Shown in pieces: positions 52,653 to 62,020 of a stretch of 64,000 nt of DNA. Positions within the stretch are counted from its first letter, which is position 1, and every line of letters begins with the position of its first letter. The stretch is from Knufia peltigerae (lineage: Eukaryota > Ascomycota > Eurotiomycetes > Chaetothyriales > Trichomeriaceae): NCBI GenBank assembly GCA_030247855.1, contig JAPDRN010000092.1, positions 80,268 through 144,267 on the forward strand, read 5' to 3'. A program made the position numbers and the translations under genes. The notes below the pieces were generated by a model. That model made no database searches. It was given only the letters and a program-made list of their open reading frames with translations, and was not told the DNA's origin.

Positions 52653-53933
52653 ATGTCGACGATCACCGCTGCCGCGCCACCCGTGAATTCTCCCCGCCGT
52701 GTCCTGCTGGCCAGCCTGATCGGCACCACCATCGAGTTCTTCGACTTCTACATCTACGCCACCGCCGCGGTGCTGGTGTTCCCGCACCTGTTCTTCCCGG
52801 AAAGCAGCGACCAGGCAGCATTGCTGCAGTCCCTGGCCACCTTCGCAGTGGCCTTCATCGCGCGCCCGGTCGGCTCGGCGGTGTTCGGCCACTTCGGTGA
52901 CCGCATCGGCCGCAAGGCCACCCTGGTGGCCGCACTGCTGACCATGGGCCTGTCCACGGTCGCCATCGGCCTGTTGCCGACCCACGCGCAGATCGGCCTA
53001 TGGGCACCAGCGCTGCTGGCCCTGTGCCGCTTCGGTCAGGGTCTGGGCCTGGGCGGCGAGTGGGGTGGGGCGGTGCTGCTTGCCACCGAGAACGCGCCGC
53101 CGGGCAAGCGCGCCTGGTACGGCATGTTCCCGCAGTTGGGTGCACCGATCGGCTTCCTGCTGTCAGCGGGCATCTTCCTGCTGCTCGGTCGCTGGCTGGG
53201 CCAGGACGATTTCCTGCAATGGGGCTGGCGCATTCCGTTCGTGGCCAGCGCGGCGCTGGTCGGCCTGGGCTTGTGGGTGCGCCTGAACATCCACGAGACG
53301 CCGGATTTCAAGCGCGCGCTGGAGCGCAAGGCGCCGGTGCGTCTGCCGATGTGGACCGTGCTGCGCGACCATCCGCTGCCGATGCTGCTGGGCACGCTGG
53401 GTGCGTTCGCCACCTTCGTGCTGTTCTACCTGATGACGGTGTTCAGCCTCGGCCACGGCACCGCCGTGCTCGGCTACAGCCGCGAGCAGTTCCTGCTGAT
53501 GCAGATGGTGGCGATGCTGTTCTTCGCCGCCGGCATCCCGCTGTCGGCACGTTACGGCGACCGCTGGGGCACCCGCCGCACGATGGCCATCGCCAGTCTG
53601 CTGATCATCGGCTTCGGTGTGCTGTTCGCGCCGTTGTTCCAGGCCGGCAGCCCGTGGCTGGTGCTGACATTCCTGTGCCTGGGCCTGTTCCTGATGGGGC
53701 TGACCTACGGCCCCTGCGGTACCTTCCTGGCCGAGATCTACCCGGTGGAAGTGCGCTACACCGGAGCCTCGCTGTCGTTCAACCTGGCGGGCATTCTTGG
53801 TGCAGCTCCGGCGCCGTACCTGGCTACCTGGCTGGCCGAGCGCTACGGGCTGGTCGCGGTCGGCTACTACCTGTGCCTGACCGCAGTGATCACGTTGTGT
53901 GCACTGCTGGCGCTGCAGCGCCGCCAGCGCTGA
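52653..53933 (+). CDS. MFS metabolite:proton symporter (MHS family)
   Basis: This 426-residue transporter has 12 helices. It has the metabolite:H+ symporter signature IGTTIEFFDFYIYATAAVLVFP in helix 1 and GHFGDRIGRKATL between helices 2 and 3. Relatives include ShiA and ProP, which carry organic acids or osmolytes. The ATG at 52653 is preferred to an upstream in-frame start. The substrate is unknown. It ends one base before the hemerythrin stop on the other strand. Confidence 0.9.
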   Translation: MSTITAAAPPVNSPRRVLLASLIGTTIEFFDFYIYATAAVLVFPHLFFPESSDQAALLQSLATFAVAFIARPVGSAVFGHFGDRIGRKATLVAALLTMGLSTVAIGLLPTHAQIGLWAPALLALCRFGQGLGLGGEWGGAVLLATENAPPGKRAWYGMFPQLGAPIGFLLSAGIFLLLGRWLGQDDFLQWGWRIPFVASAALVGLGLWVRLNIHETPDFKRALERKAPVRLPMWTVLRDHPLPMLLGTLGAFATFVLFYLMTVFSLGHGTAVLGYSREQFLLMQMVAMLFFAAGIPLSARYGDRWGTRRTMAIASLLIIGFGVLFAPLFQAGSPWLVLTFLCLGLFLMGLTYGPCGTFLAEIYPVEVRYTGASLSFNLAGILGAAPAPYLATWLAERYGLVAVGYYLCLTAVITLCALLALQRRQR

Positions 53934-54395
53934 TCAGCCGAAGAAGCGCTTGAGCGTGCGGCCCAGCCAGCCGCCGCTCTGGTGCTCGCGGGCGAACTGG
54001 TTCAGATGCTGCTTGACCTGTTCGGCATAGGCCTGGTCGTCGCCGCGGATGTGGTTGAACAGCCAGCGCGAGAGCATGGTGCGCAGCTCGTCACTGATGT
54101 CCTCACCGGCCTGGAAGCGCAGGCGATACTCGGCCACGCGCTTGATGAAGATTTCATGCACGCGCTTGTGCGCGGCGCAGAACGGATAGCCTGCTTCTTC
54201 CATCAGTTCTTCTTCGAATGCGAAGTGCGACATGGTGTAGTCCACCACCTCGTCGATCACTTCGCCCACCGCCGCACGCTGCAGGCTGGTCTGCGCCATG
54301 TGCAGGTGGTTGAGCATCTCGACGATGCGGCGGTGTTGCTGATCGATCACATCAATGCCGATGTTCAGATCGTCCTGCCAGACCAGTAGTGCCAT
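53934..54395 (-). CDS. Bacteriohemerythrin
   Basis: This 153-residue protein has the di-iron hemerythrin ligands in order: IDQQHRRIVEML, HFAFEEELMEEAG, HKRVHEIF and HIRGDDQAY. It binds oxygen and may store or sense it. It is adjacent to a cyclic-di-GMP gene in the same orientation, with 85 bp between. Confidence 0.92.
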   Translation of the reverse strand: MALLVWQDDLNIGIDVIDQQHRRIVEMLNHLHMAQTSLQRAAVGEVIDEVVDYTMSHFAFEEELMEEAGYPFCAAHKRVHEIFIKRVAEYRLRFQAGEDISDELRTMLSRWLFNHIRGDDQAYAEQVKQHLNQFAREHQSGGWLGRTLKRFFG

Positions 54396-54480
54396 CCCCG
54401 GCTCCCCTTCATGCTGATGTCGGGGCCGACTGTAGAGGTGCCGCCCGCAGGCGGCGTTGATCTGGATCAAAGCACGCCGG

Positions 54481-55839
54481 TCAGGACAGCGCAGCCTCGC
54501 GCGGACGCAGTGGGTTGGCAACGGTGGTGCAGCTGACCCGGTTGCGGCCGCCGGCCTTGGCCAGGTACAGCTGGCGATCGGCCTCGGAAATCAGCCGGTG
54601 CAGCGCATCGCGTTGCGGCCGCAGGCAGCACAGGCCGATGCTGACCGTCATGCGCAGGGTGGCGCTGCCGATGTCCACTTCCAGCGCGGCGATGCGCTGG
54701 CGCAGCTCCTCGAAATAGAGCAGCGCTTCGTCCTGTTCCATGTCCGGCACCAGCAGGCAGAATTCCTCACCGCCGAAGCGCGCGATCAGGTCCTGGCTGC
54801 GCGCGTGGTCGCCGACGGCACGGGCGACCGCACGCAGCGCATCGTCACCGGCTTCGTGGCCGTGGGTGTCGTTGATGTGCTTGAAATGGTCGATGTCGAT
54901 CATCGCCACCGCCACGCACTGGCCATGCAGCTGCAGTTGCGGCAGCTGGCGCTGGCTCTGTTCCAGGAAGCAGCGGCGGTTGGGCAGGCCGGTGAGGAAA
55001 TCGCGGGTGGCCAGGTCCTGCAGCGTGCCGATCAGCTCCAGCTGGTCGACATTCTGCGAGACACGGCAGAAGAACTCTTCGCGCGAGAAGGGCTTGCGCA
55101 GGAAGTCATTGGCGCCGTTCTTCAGGAAACGCGGGATCAGCGACGCATCGGTATTGCCGGAAATGCCGATCACCGCCACCTTGTCGCGCGAACGCAGGGT
55201 GCGCAGGCGGCGGGTGAACTCCACGCCCTGCATGCCCGGCATTTCCTGGTCGACCACGGCCAGGCGGATCGCCGGGTGCGCCTCGATCGCCGCCAGGCCT
55301 TCGCTGCCATCGGCCGCTTCGTACACCTCGTGGCCGTACATGCGCAGCAGGGCGGCGGCATAGCCACGCGCGGACGGCGAGTCGTCCACCACCAGCGCGG
55401 CGATGCGCCGGTTGCGCTCCAGGCGCTGCACCAGCCACACCAGGTAGTCGATGCTGCCCGGGGTGTTCTTCAGCACGTAGTCGATGATCTGCTGCTGCAG
55501 CACACGCTTGCGCAGGTCTTCGTCATACACGCCGCTGACCACCACCGTCGGCAGGTTGCGCTTGAGGAAGAACTCGACCACCGCGTCGCGGTCACCATCG
55601 GCCAGCACCAGCCCGGTCAGGACCAGGAACCAGCCGTCCTCGGCAGTGAGCAGGCGGTCGGCCTCGGCCAGCGAGCTGGCCACCACCACCGGCAGCTCCA
55701 GGCGCTGCTCGATTGCCTCGCGCAGCATGCCGGTGAACGCGCGCGAGTTTTCCACCAGCAGGATCCGCTGAGGCAGGGGATCGGTCAGGTCGCCATCCAG
55801 AGCGGCCTGCGACAGGACGGGCATGATGCGGTGGCTCAT
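54481..55839 (-). CDS. Response regulator with two REC domains and an active GGDEF
   Basis: This 452-residue protein has a first receiver-like domain (RILLVENSRAFTGML) whose phospho-acceptor position reads LVLTGLVL, without the Asp. A complete second receiver follows (LVVDDSPSARG, Asp in AVVDQEMPGM, Lys in LRKPFSREEF). The GGDEF domain has GGEEF at residues 356-360 and an I-site RSQD in RxxDxxxRxGGEEF. It should make cyclic di-GMP under control of phosphorylation of REC2, in the style of PleD. The start at 55839 was chosen because it begins just before the first REC. A longer ATG at 55902 is possible. Confidence 0.88.
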   Translation of the reverse strand: MSHRIMPVLSQAALDGDLTDPLPQRILLVENSRAFTGMLREAIEQRLELPVVVASSLAEADRLLTAEDGWFLVLTGLVLADGDRDAVVEFFLKRNLPTVVVSGVYDEDLRKRVLQQQIIDYVLKNTPGSIDYLVWLVQRLERNRRIAALVVDDSPSARGYAAALLRMYGHEVYEAADGSEGLAAIEAHPAIRLAVVDQEMPGMQGVEFTRRLRTLRSRDKVAVIGISGNTDASLIPRFLKNGANDFLRKPFSREEFFCRVSQNVDQLELIGTLQDLATRDFLTGLPNRRCFLEQSQRQLPQLQLHGQCVAVAMIDIDHFKHINDTHGHEAGDDALRAVARAVGDHARSQDLIARFGGEEFCLLVPDMEQDEALLYFEELRQRIAALEVDIGSATLRMTVSIGLCCLRPQRDALHRLISEADRQLYLAKAGGRNRVSCTTVANPLRPREAALS

Positions 55840-55987
55840 GTGGGAAAGTCTTGGCACGGATAGCGGCGGTTTCGGGTGTAACTTTAGGACGAAAACGTCC
55901 ATGCCCGTTGCCTGGGCAATTGATTGGACGGGAAGAGGTTAGTATCTGCTGGAGGTTCCCGACGTTAACTTCGACCTGGAGGTCACT

Positions 55988-56413
55988 GTGCGATTTTCAT
56001 GTTTTGGTGCGGCCACTGGATTTCTGATGCTTGCCGCTGCCCCAGCAATCGCGGGCGGTCCGTCGGATTTTCATGGAAAGCCATTGGCTACGGCTGGGTT
56101 GGGGCAGGCCAGTCCGGCCGCGATCAATCTCAGCCAGGACCCCAGCTGGCAACTGTATGGATTCCAGCGTGACGGAATCACCTATCTGCAGGTGAATGAC
56201 CTGCTCGGAAATGTGCAGATGATCATCGGCAATGCAGGGGGTACCTACTGGGTGCTGCCGGCAGGCAACAACGCGGCCCGGGTTTCGCTGCCCCAGCAGC
56301 AGATCCAGATTCCGGCAGGTGCCAGTCGCTCGCAGATCTACAGCGGCAGTGATTTCTCGCTGGTGCGGTATCGCAGTGGCGCGGAAGTCATCTGGTCGGT
56401 TGAAACGCCGTAA
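55988..56413 (+). CDS. Small secreted hypothetical protein
   Basis: This 141-residue protein has a signal peptide (residues 1-22, ending PAIA) and a beta-rich mature part with Gly/Asp turns (QLYGFQRDGITYLQVNDLLGNVQMIIGNAGGTYWVLP). It starts at a GTG with GGAGG 6 nt upstream. No family is recognised. It is divergent from the GGDEF regulator. Confidence 0.72.
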   Translation: MRFSCFGAATGFLMLAAAPAIAGGPSDFHGKPLATAGLGQASPAAINLSQDPSWQLYGFQRDGITYLQVNDLLGNVQMIIGNAGGTYWVLPAGNNAARVSLPQQQIQIPAGASRSQIYSGSDFSLVRYRSGAEVIWSVETP

Positions 56414-56526
56414 AGAGGATGAACTAGGCAGCGGCGTCAGGATCTCCTGCGCCGCTGCGTTTGACCGCGATGTATGCGGCCGATGCGTGACACGCCGCAA
56501 GGCGGGCCCTTGGCGGACACTGGCCG

Positions 56527-58137
56527 TCAGGTCTGGGTCTGCGAGTTTCCCTGGCCGAAGGCCGTCACGTGATCCATGGCGTTGAACGATGCCATGCCCA
56601 GGGCAGCGGAATCACCCGTTTCCATCATCGCCATACGTATCCGGTTCCGATGACACTGTACCGTTCCGCCATAGGCAATCGTCCGGCCAGCCAAGCGCTC
56701 GACTGTGGCGGTGACGGTGGACGGTGACAGGCTGCGATATGAATCCAGCAGTGCGACCGTCATCAGGATGCCGCGGCGTCCGCCTGCCTGGCCGCAACGC
56801 ACGCGGATGCAGATCTGGCCTGATTCACTGTTGATCAACAGCGAAACGGCATCGGTCAGGGCGCGATAGGCGGCCAACTGCAGGCCGACACTCAGCTGAC
56901 AGGGATCGCCGAGCAGGCGAGGGCGCATTACCCGATGGCTCAGGTCCCAGGTTTCGCGTACGCCGCCGGCCTGGAGGGCGACATAGAGCCCAAGGTGTTC
57001 CAGCGCAGCGGGGTAGACCATGCTGGTCTGTTCCCGGAACTGTCGCGAATGGACCGAAGCCATGTGCAGGAGACTGTTCGCTATGGTGGGATGGCCCTGA
57101 GCATTGAGCCAGTTCACCACCTCGCTGAGCGAGGTGTCGATGCCGTCCCCCAGTTTCCTCAGGTGCCGAGCCCGCTCGCGGAGATCGAGCTCGCTCGCCA
57201 CCAGTGAATTACGCGCATGCTTGAGCGCATCTTTTTCACCCACTTCGCCCAGTCTCGAACGGTGGTAGTAGTGGGTGATACGCGAGCCCAGCACCAGCAG
57301 CGCAGCGCCGGTGACCGCCATGATCTGCTGGGTCGCGAAGGCGGCCGGATCGAAGGCGCCCGTGTAGGGGCTGGGCGTGGTCAGGCCAATGATCAGGTTG
57401 AGCGACGGCACGCCGATCGCCGCACCTCGCCAGCCATACAGGCAGGTAAGCACGACGACCGGCAGCGCCATCAGCAGCTGCATCGACGTCTTGGCGTTGA
57501 CTTCGTCCAGGGGCAGCTGTGCGGCATACAGGCCAATCAATGCCATCAGCGTCAGGGCACCGAGTGCAGGCGGGGCGAAGCCTGAAGTCCATCGGGCGTT
57601 GCTGGTCCGTCGTGTCCACAGCAACGCGAGCGGCGCCAGGGTCAGAATGCCGATGAAGTCGCCGACGACCAGTCGCGCGATGCTGGCAAGCACCGGCATC
57701 TCCGGTGGTGTCGGCCACAGAAGGTGTGCCAGCATCAGATTGAGCGCCGTGACTACCAGCGCCGAAGCCGCCGCGACTGAAATCAGCCACGCATTCTTCG
57801 TGGTCAGCATCATCTTCCGGTGCAGATGCACGATCAGCATCACGGCAGGCATCAGCAGTGCCGAGCCCAGCACGATCCAGGCCAGCCCATACTTCTCGAT
57901 CATTGGCACGCGCATCTGCGCAAAGTAGGCATATTCGCCCAGCAGCAGATACGGCCACCAGCGAGGGGGGAACAACAACACTGCAGCGACGCGGACGCCG
58001 GCAGGCAGATAGAACTGGTCGAGCGACAACTGACGCGACGCCCAGCATGCGACGGCGTACAGCAGTGCAAGGACCAGCCCCGCCGGGCGGATACGCAACT
58101 TCAACTGCAGGCCTTCATTCCACCAGTTCAATCGCAC
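56527..58137 (-). CDS. MASE1 sensor with a degenerate kinase-like C-terminal part
   Basis: This 536-residue protein has about eight N-terminal helices of the MASE1 type (residues about 15-310), then a helical linker (about 315-390). The C-terminal region resembles the ATPase of sensor kinases (QLSVGLQLAAYRALTDAVSLLIN as a changed N-box; VERLAGRTIAYGGTVQ) but lacks the DxGxG and GxGxG motifs. There is no GGDEF or EAL domain. It may be a pseudokinase sensor. The GTG at 58137 is uncertain, and a TTG two codons later has better ribosome-binding-site spacing. Confidence 0.8.
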   Translation of the reverse strand: MRLNWWNEGLQLKLRIRPAGLVLALLYAVACWASRQLSLDQFYLPAGVRVAAVLLFPPRWWPYLLLGEYAYFAQMRVPMIEKYGLAWIVLGSALLMPAVMLIVHLHRKMMLTTKNAWLISVAAASALVVTALNLMLAHLLWPTPPEMPVLASIARLVVGDFIGILTLAPLALLWTRRTSNARWTSGFAPPALGALTLMALIGLYAAQLPLDEVNAKTSMQLLMALPVVVLTCLYGWRGAAIGVPSLNLIIGLTTPSPYTGAFDPAAFATQQIMAVTGAALLVLGSRITHYYHRSRLGEVGEKDALKHARNSLVASELDLRERARHLRKLGDGIDTSLSEVVNWLNAQGHPTIANSLLHMASVHSRQFREQTSMVYPAALEHLGLYVALQAGGVRETWDLSHRVMRPRLLGDPCQLSVGLQLAAYRALTDAVSLLINSESGQICIRVRCGQAGGRRGILMTVALLDSYRSLSPSTVTATVERLAGRTIAYGGTVQCHRNRIRMAMMETGDSAALGMASFNAMDHVTAFGQGNSQTQT

Positions 58138-58337
58138 TACCCCTTCACAGTACGTTCCCTGTCAGCATCCATTCGCCGCGGGACCCGGTTCTTACCGACG
58201 GTATCGACACGCGTTCGATTATGCAATCGCCTCAGTGGTCTGCCCGGCAAGTGAGAAAGTCATCACAGGAATAGCTGCGGCGACGAGTTTCACAGTTTTC
58301 GAGGGGGGCGGTAGATTCAGGTCGATTCCTGATCAGG

Positions 58338-59615
58338 TCACCACAACGCATCCCGCAGCTTGTACCAGGACATCGCCGCCACCAGCAGCGGCATGCGCAG
58401 CAGACGTCCGCCGGGGAAGGGGCTATGGCGCAGGCGCTGGAACACGTCCAACCGCTCGCTCTGGCCCGCAATCGCGGCGGCAATGATCTCTCCTGCCAGC
58501 CCGGCCGCTGCCACGCCGTGGCCGGAGAAGCCCTGCGCGAAGTACACATTTCCATCCAGCCGGCCCCAGTGCGGGGCGCGGTTGCGGGTGATGTCCACAT
58601 AGCCACCCCAGACCTGCTGCAGCGGAATGTCGGCCAGTTGCGGGAACACCTGGTGCATGCGCCGCTGCATCACCCGGTGCAGGCCCGGCGGCGGTAGCGC
58701 GGAATAGCTGGCGCGGCCACCGAACAGCAGGCGGTGGTCATGGCTGAGCCGGAAATAGTCCAGCGCCCAGGCCGTATCGGAGACCGCCATGTTGTTGCCG
58801 ATCAGGGCGCGGGCGCGCTCGGCCCCCAGCGGCGCGCTGGCGCCGATATACGTACCGACCGGCATGATGCGCCGCTCAAGCTCAGGCACCAGCCCCTGCA
58901 GCAGGGCGTTGCCGGCCACCACCAGCTGCGGCGCGCGCACGCTGCCGTGATCGGTATGCAGCACCGCATGTGCGCCGCGTTGAATGCGCGTTACCGGCGA
59001 CTGTTCGTGGATGACCACCCCGGCTGCGCGCGCTGCATCGGCCAGCCCGCGGGCGTAGGCCAGCGGATGCAGGTGGGCGCTGAGCGGGTCGAACATCGCC
59101 GCGCGGTAGCGCGGACTGTCCAGTTGCCCACGCAGGGTATCGCGCTCCCACCACTGCATCGGGTAATCGTACTGTCGCTGCAGGTGTTCGCAGTTGGCGC
59201 GCAGGTCGCGCTCGTGGCGTGCGCGGATGGCGACGCTGGCGTGGCCCTCCACCCAATGGCACTCAATGCCATGCCGGTTGATGCGCGCGCGCATCGCCTG
59301 TACCGCTTCGCGCGACCAGTCGAACAGGCGGCGCGCATCCTCGCGGCCGAGCTGGCGTTCCAACTCGTCGACCTCACAGCCGTAGCCGACCAGTGCCTGG
59401 CCGCCATTGCGGCCAGAGGCTCCCCAGCCGATCCGCTGCGCTTCCAGCAGCACCACCCGCTGGCCGCGCAGGGCCAGTTCCAGTGCGGCGGTGAGGCCGG
59501 TATAGCCGGCGCCCAGTATCGCCACATCGGCATGCAGTTCACCGCGCAACGGCGGCAATGCGGGCGGTTCGGGCAGGCTGCTGGCGTACCAGCTGGGCGG
59601 GAAGGCGGCGCTCAC
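58338..59615 (-). CDS. puuB: FAD-dependent oxidoreductase, gamma-glutamylputrescine oxidase-like
   Basis: This 425-residue DAO-family flavoprotein has the FAD-binding GxGxxG in VAILGAGYTGLTAALELA, then GWGASGRNGGQALVGYGCE, and the C-terminal GGYVDITRNRAPHWGRL...GFSGHGVAAAGLAGEIIA. Both are typical of PuuB. The GTG at 59615 gives 425 residues, close to E. coli PuuB (426). It is divergent from puuD and puuA. Confidence 0.86.
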   Translation of the reverse strand: MSAAFPPSWYASSLPEPPALPPLRGELHADVAILGAGYTGLTAALELALRGQRVVLLEAQRIGWGASGRNGGQALVGYGCEVDELERQLGREDARRLFDWSREAVQAMRARINRHGIECHWVEGHASVAIRARHERDLRANCEHLQRQYDYPMQWWERDTLRGQLDSPRYRAAMFDPLSAHLHPLAYARGLADAARAAGVVIHEQSPVTRIQRGAHAVLHTDHGSVRAPQLVVAGNALLQGLVPELERRIMPVGTYIGASAPLGAERARALIGNNMAVSDTAWALDYFRLSHDHRLLFGGRASYSALPPPGLHRVMQRRMHQVFPQLADIPLQQVWGGYVDITRNRAPHWGRLDGNVYFAQGFSGHGVAAAGLAGEIIAAAIAGQSERLDVFQRLRHSPFPGGRLLRMPLLVAAMSWYKLRDALW

Positions 59616-59776
59616 CGGCGGCCTCGCAGAAGCGGCAAGGGGCGTTGGAGCGGGGGAGGACGGTCGGGCTTCACGGCGATAGTTTGGCCCAAGCCGGCCG
59701 CCCGTGGTGTGACGGCAGCGGCTTGCCGATGCCGATGCCGGGCGCGTACCTTGATGCCACGCCAAGGAGATTTCCC

Positions 59777-60538
59777 ATGCGTCGCCTGCCTTGGGTGGGC
59801 CTGCCTACCGACAGCACCGTGCTCGGCCATCATCGTTTCGCGGTGGCCGGGGAAAAATATGTGCGTGCCTTGGTTGACGCTGCGCAGTCAACGCCACTGG
59901 TGCTGCCGAGCCTGCAGCCGCCGCTGCCGGCACGCGACTGGTTGCAGGGCCTGGATGGCCTGCTGTTGACCGGTGCGGTCAGCAACATCGAGCCGCAGCA
60001 CTACGAGGGCGGCCGTAGCTGGGAGGGCAACCCTCACGACCCAGCGCGTGATGCCACTGCGTTCGCCCTGCTGCACGACGCGCTGGCAATGGATCTGCCG
60101 GTGCTGGCGATCTGCCGCGGATTCCAGGAATTGAATGTGGCGCTCGGCGGCACGCTGCATCCGCAGGTGCATGCAGTACCTGGCCTGTCCGACCATCGCG
60201 AAGACCCGCAGGCGCCGGTGGAGGTGCAGTATGGGCCGGCCCATGCGATCACCCTGGCCGATGGTGGTTGGCTGGCACAGTGGTCTGCCGGCGATCAGGT
60301 ACAGGTCAATTCGGTGCACGGGCAGGGCATCGCGAGGTTGGCCGAAGGCCTGCAGATCGAGGCCTGGGCCGATGATGGCCTGGTCGAAGCAGCCCGCAGT
60401 CCGCGCCATCGATTCGTGCTCGGCGTACAGTGGCATCCGGAGTGGCGTGTCATGCAGACGCCGTTCTATCACGCCATTTTCCGTGCGTTCGGCCAAGCTT
60501 GCCGGCAGCACCAACAGAATCGACTGGAATCCCCATGA
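59777..60538 (+). CDS. puuD: Gamma-glutamyl-GABA hydrolase
   Basis: This 253-residue class I glutamine-amidotransferase-like hydrolase has the nucleophile Cys in LAICRGFQELNVALGG and the His in GVQWHPEW. It releases GABA from gamma-glutamyl-GABA. It is translationally coupled to puuA (ATGA overlap). Confidence 0.92.
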   Translation: MRRLPWVGLPTDSTVLGHHRFAVAGEKYVRALVDAAQSTPLVLPSLQPPLPARDWLQGLDGLLLTGAVSNIEPQHYEGGRSWEGNPHDPARDATAFALLHDALAMDLPVLAICRGFQELNVALGGTLHPQVHAVPGLSDHREDPQAPVEVQYGPAHAITLADGGWLAQWSAGDQVQVNSVHGQGIARLAEGLQIEAWADDGLVEAARSPRHRFVLGVQWHPEWRVMQTPFYHAIFRAFGQACRQHQQNRLESP

Positions 60539-61929
60539 GTTCCCGAACGCGCCCGCGCAAGACGGCTACGCCCACGCCCCCGCAGGAAAGCAGCCTGCTG
60601 CGCTGGCTGAAGGAGCGGCGCATCACCGAGGTCGAATGCCTGGTTCCGGACATCACCGGCAATGCGCGCGGCAAGATCATCCCGGCCGACAAGTTCTCGC
60701 ACGATTACGGCACGCGCCTGCCGGAGGGCATCTTCGCGACCACGGTCACCGGCGAATTCCCGGACGACTACTACGACCTGACCTCGCCGTCGGACTCGGA
60801 CATGATCCTGCGCCCCGATCCGGACACGGTGCGCATGGTGCCGTGGGCGACCGACCCGACTGCGCAGGTCATCCACGACTGCTACACCAAGAACGGTGAA
60901 CCGCATGAGCTGGCGCCGCGCAACGTGCTGCGCCGGGTGCTGGATGCCTACACCGAGCTCGGCCTGCGACCGGTGGTTGCGCCCGAGCTGGAATTCTTCC
61001 TGGTACAGAAGAACACCGATCCGGATTTCCCGCTGCTGCCCCCGGCGGGCCGCTCGGGGCGCCCGGAAACGGCGCGGCAGTCGTACTCGATCGACGCGGT
61101 CAACGAGTTCGATCCGATCCTCGACCTGATGTACGACTATTGCGACGCGATGAAGCTGGACGTGGATACACTGATCCATGAATCCGGCGCGGCGCAGTTG
61201 GAAGTCAACTTCACCCACGCCAACGCCATGGATCTGGCCGACCAGGTGTTCCTGTTCAAGCGCACCATGCGCGAGTCGGCGATGCGCCATGGGGTGTATG
61301 CCACGTTCCTGGCCAAGCCGATGGAGAACGAGCCGGGCAGTGCGATGCACATCCACCAGAGTCTGCTGCGCATCAGCGATGGCCAGAATGTGTTCACCGG
61401 CGAGCACGGCGGTGAGGATTTCAGCCCGCTGTTCGCCCACTACCTGGCCGGCCTGCAGAAGTACGTGCCGATGGCCATGGCGTTCTTCGCGCCGAACGTG
61501 AATTCCTACCGGCGCCTGGTGTTCGGCGAAGTCTCGCCGAGCAACGTGCACTGGGGCTTCGACAACCGCACCTGCGGCCTGCGGGTGCCGCTGGATACGC
61601 CGGAGAACATGCGGGTGGAAAGCCGCTTCGCCGGTTCCGATGCCAACCCTTACCTGGCGATGGCCGCGACCCTGGCCTGTGGCCTGCTCGGCATCCGCGA
61701 GCGCCTCGCGCCCGATGCGCCGGTGACCGGCAGCGCCAAAGAGCTGGGCTACGACCTGCCCCGTTCGCTGGGTGAAGCGCTGGACGGGCTGGAGCAGTGC
61801 AGCGAGCTGCAGGCATTGCTGGGCGAGCGCTTCTGCCGCGCCTACATCTCGGTCAAGCGCAAGGAATACGAGACCTTCTTCCGTGTGATCAGTTCGTGGG
61901 AACGCGAGTTCCTGCTGCTGAACGTGTGA
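60535..61929 (+). CDS. puuA: Gamma-glutamylputrescine synthetase
   Basis: This 464-residue glutamine-synthetase-family ligase has ELEFFLV, HESGAAQLEVNF, GSAMHIHQSL and the C-terminal NRTCGLRVPLDTPENMRVESRFAGSDANPYLAMAA. It couples glutamate to putrescine using ATP. The start at 60535 overlaps the puuD stop. It has the length and context of PuuA rather than housekeeping GlnA. Confidence 0.92.
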   Translation: MSSRTRPRKTATPTPPQESSLLRWLKERRITEVECLVPDITGNARGKIIPADKFSHDYGTRLPEGIFATTVTGEFPDDYYDLTSPSDSDMILRPDPDTVRMVPWATDPTAQVIHDCYTKNGEPHELAPRNVLRRVLDAYTELGLRPVVAPELEFFLVQKNTDPDFPLLPPAGRSGRPETARQSYSIDAVNEFDPILDLMYDYCDAMKLDVDTLIHESGAAQLEVNFTHANAMDLADQVFLFKRTMRESAMRHGVYATFLAKPMENEPGSAMHIHQSLLRISDGQNVFTGEHGGEDFSPLFAHYLAGLQKYVPMAMAFFAPNVNSYRRLVFGEVSPSNVHWGFDNRTCGLRVPLDTPENMRVESRFAGSDANPYLAMAATLACGLLGIRERLAPDAPVTGSAKELGYDLPRSLGEALDGLEQCSELQALLGERFCRAYISVKRKEYETFFRVISSWEREFLLLNV

Positions 61930-62020
61930 AGGCCGCGAATAGAAAAATCCGTCGCCGGGGGGTAGGCTGGCACCCGTCGCCGGCCCGGCCGGCCCCCCTT
62001 TCCGCATTCTGGAGCACCCG

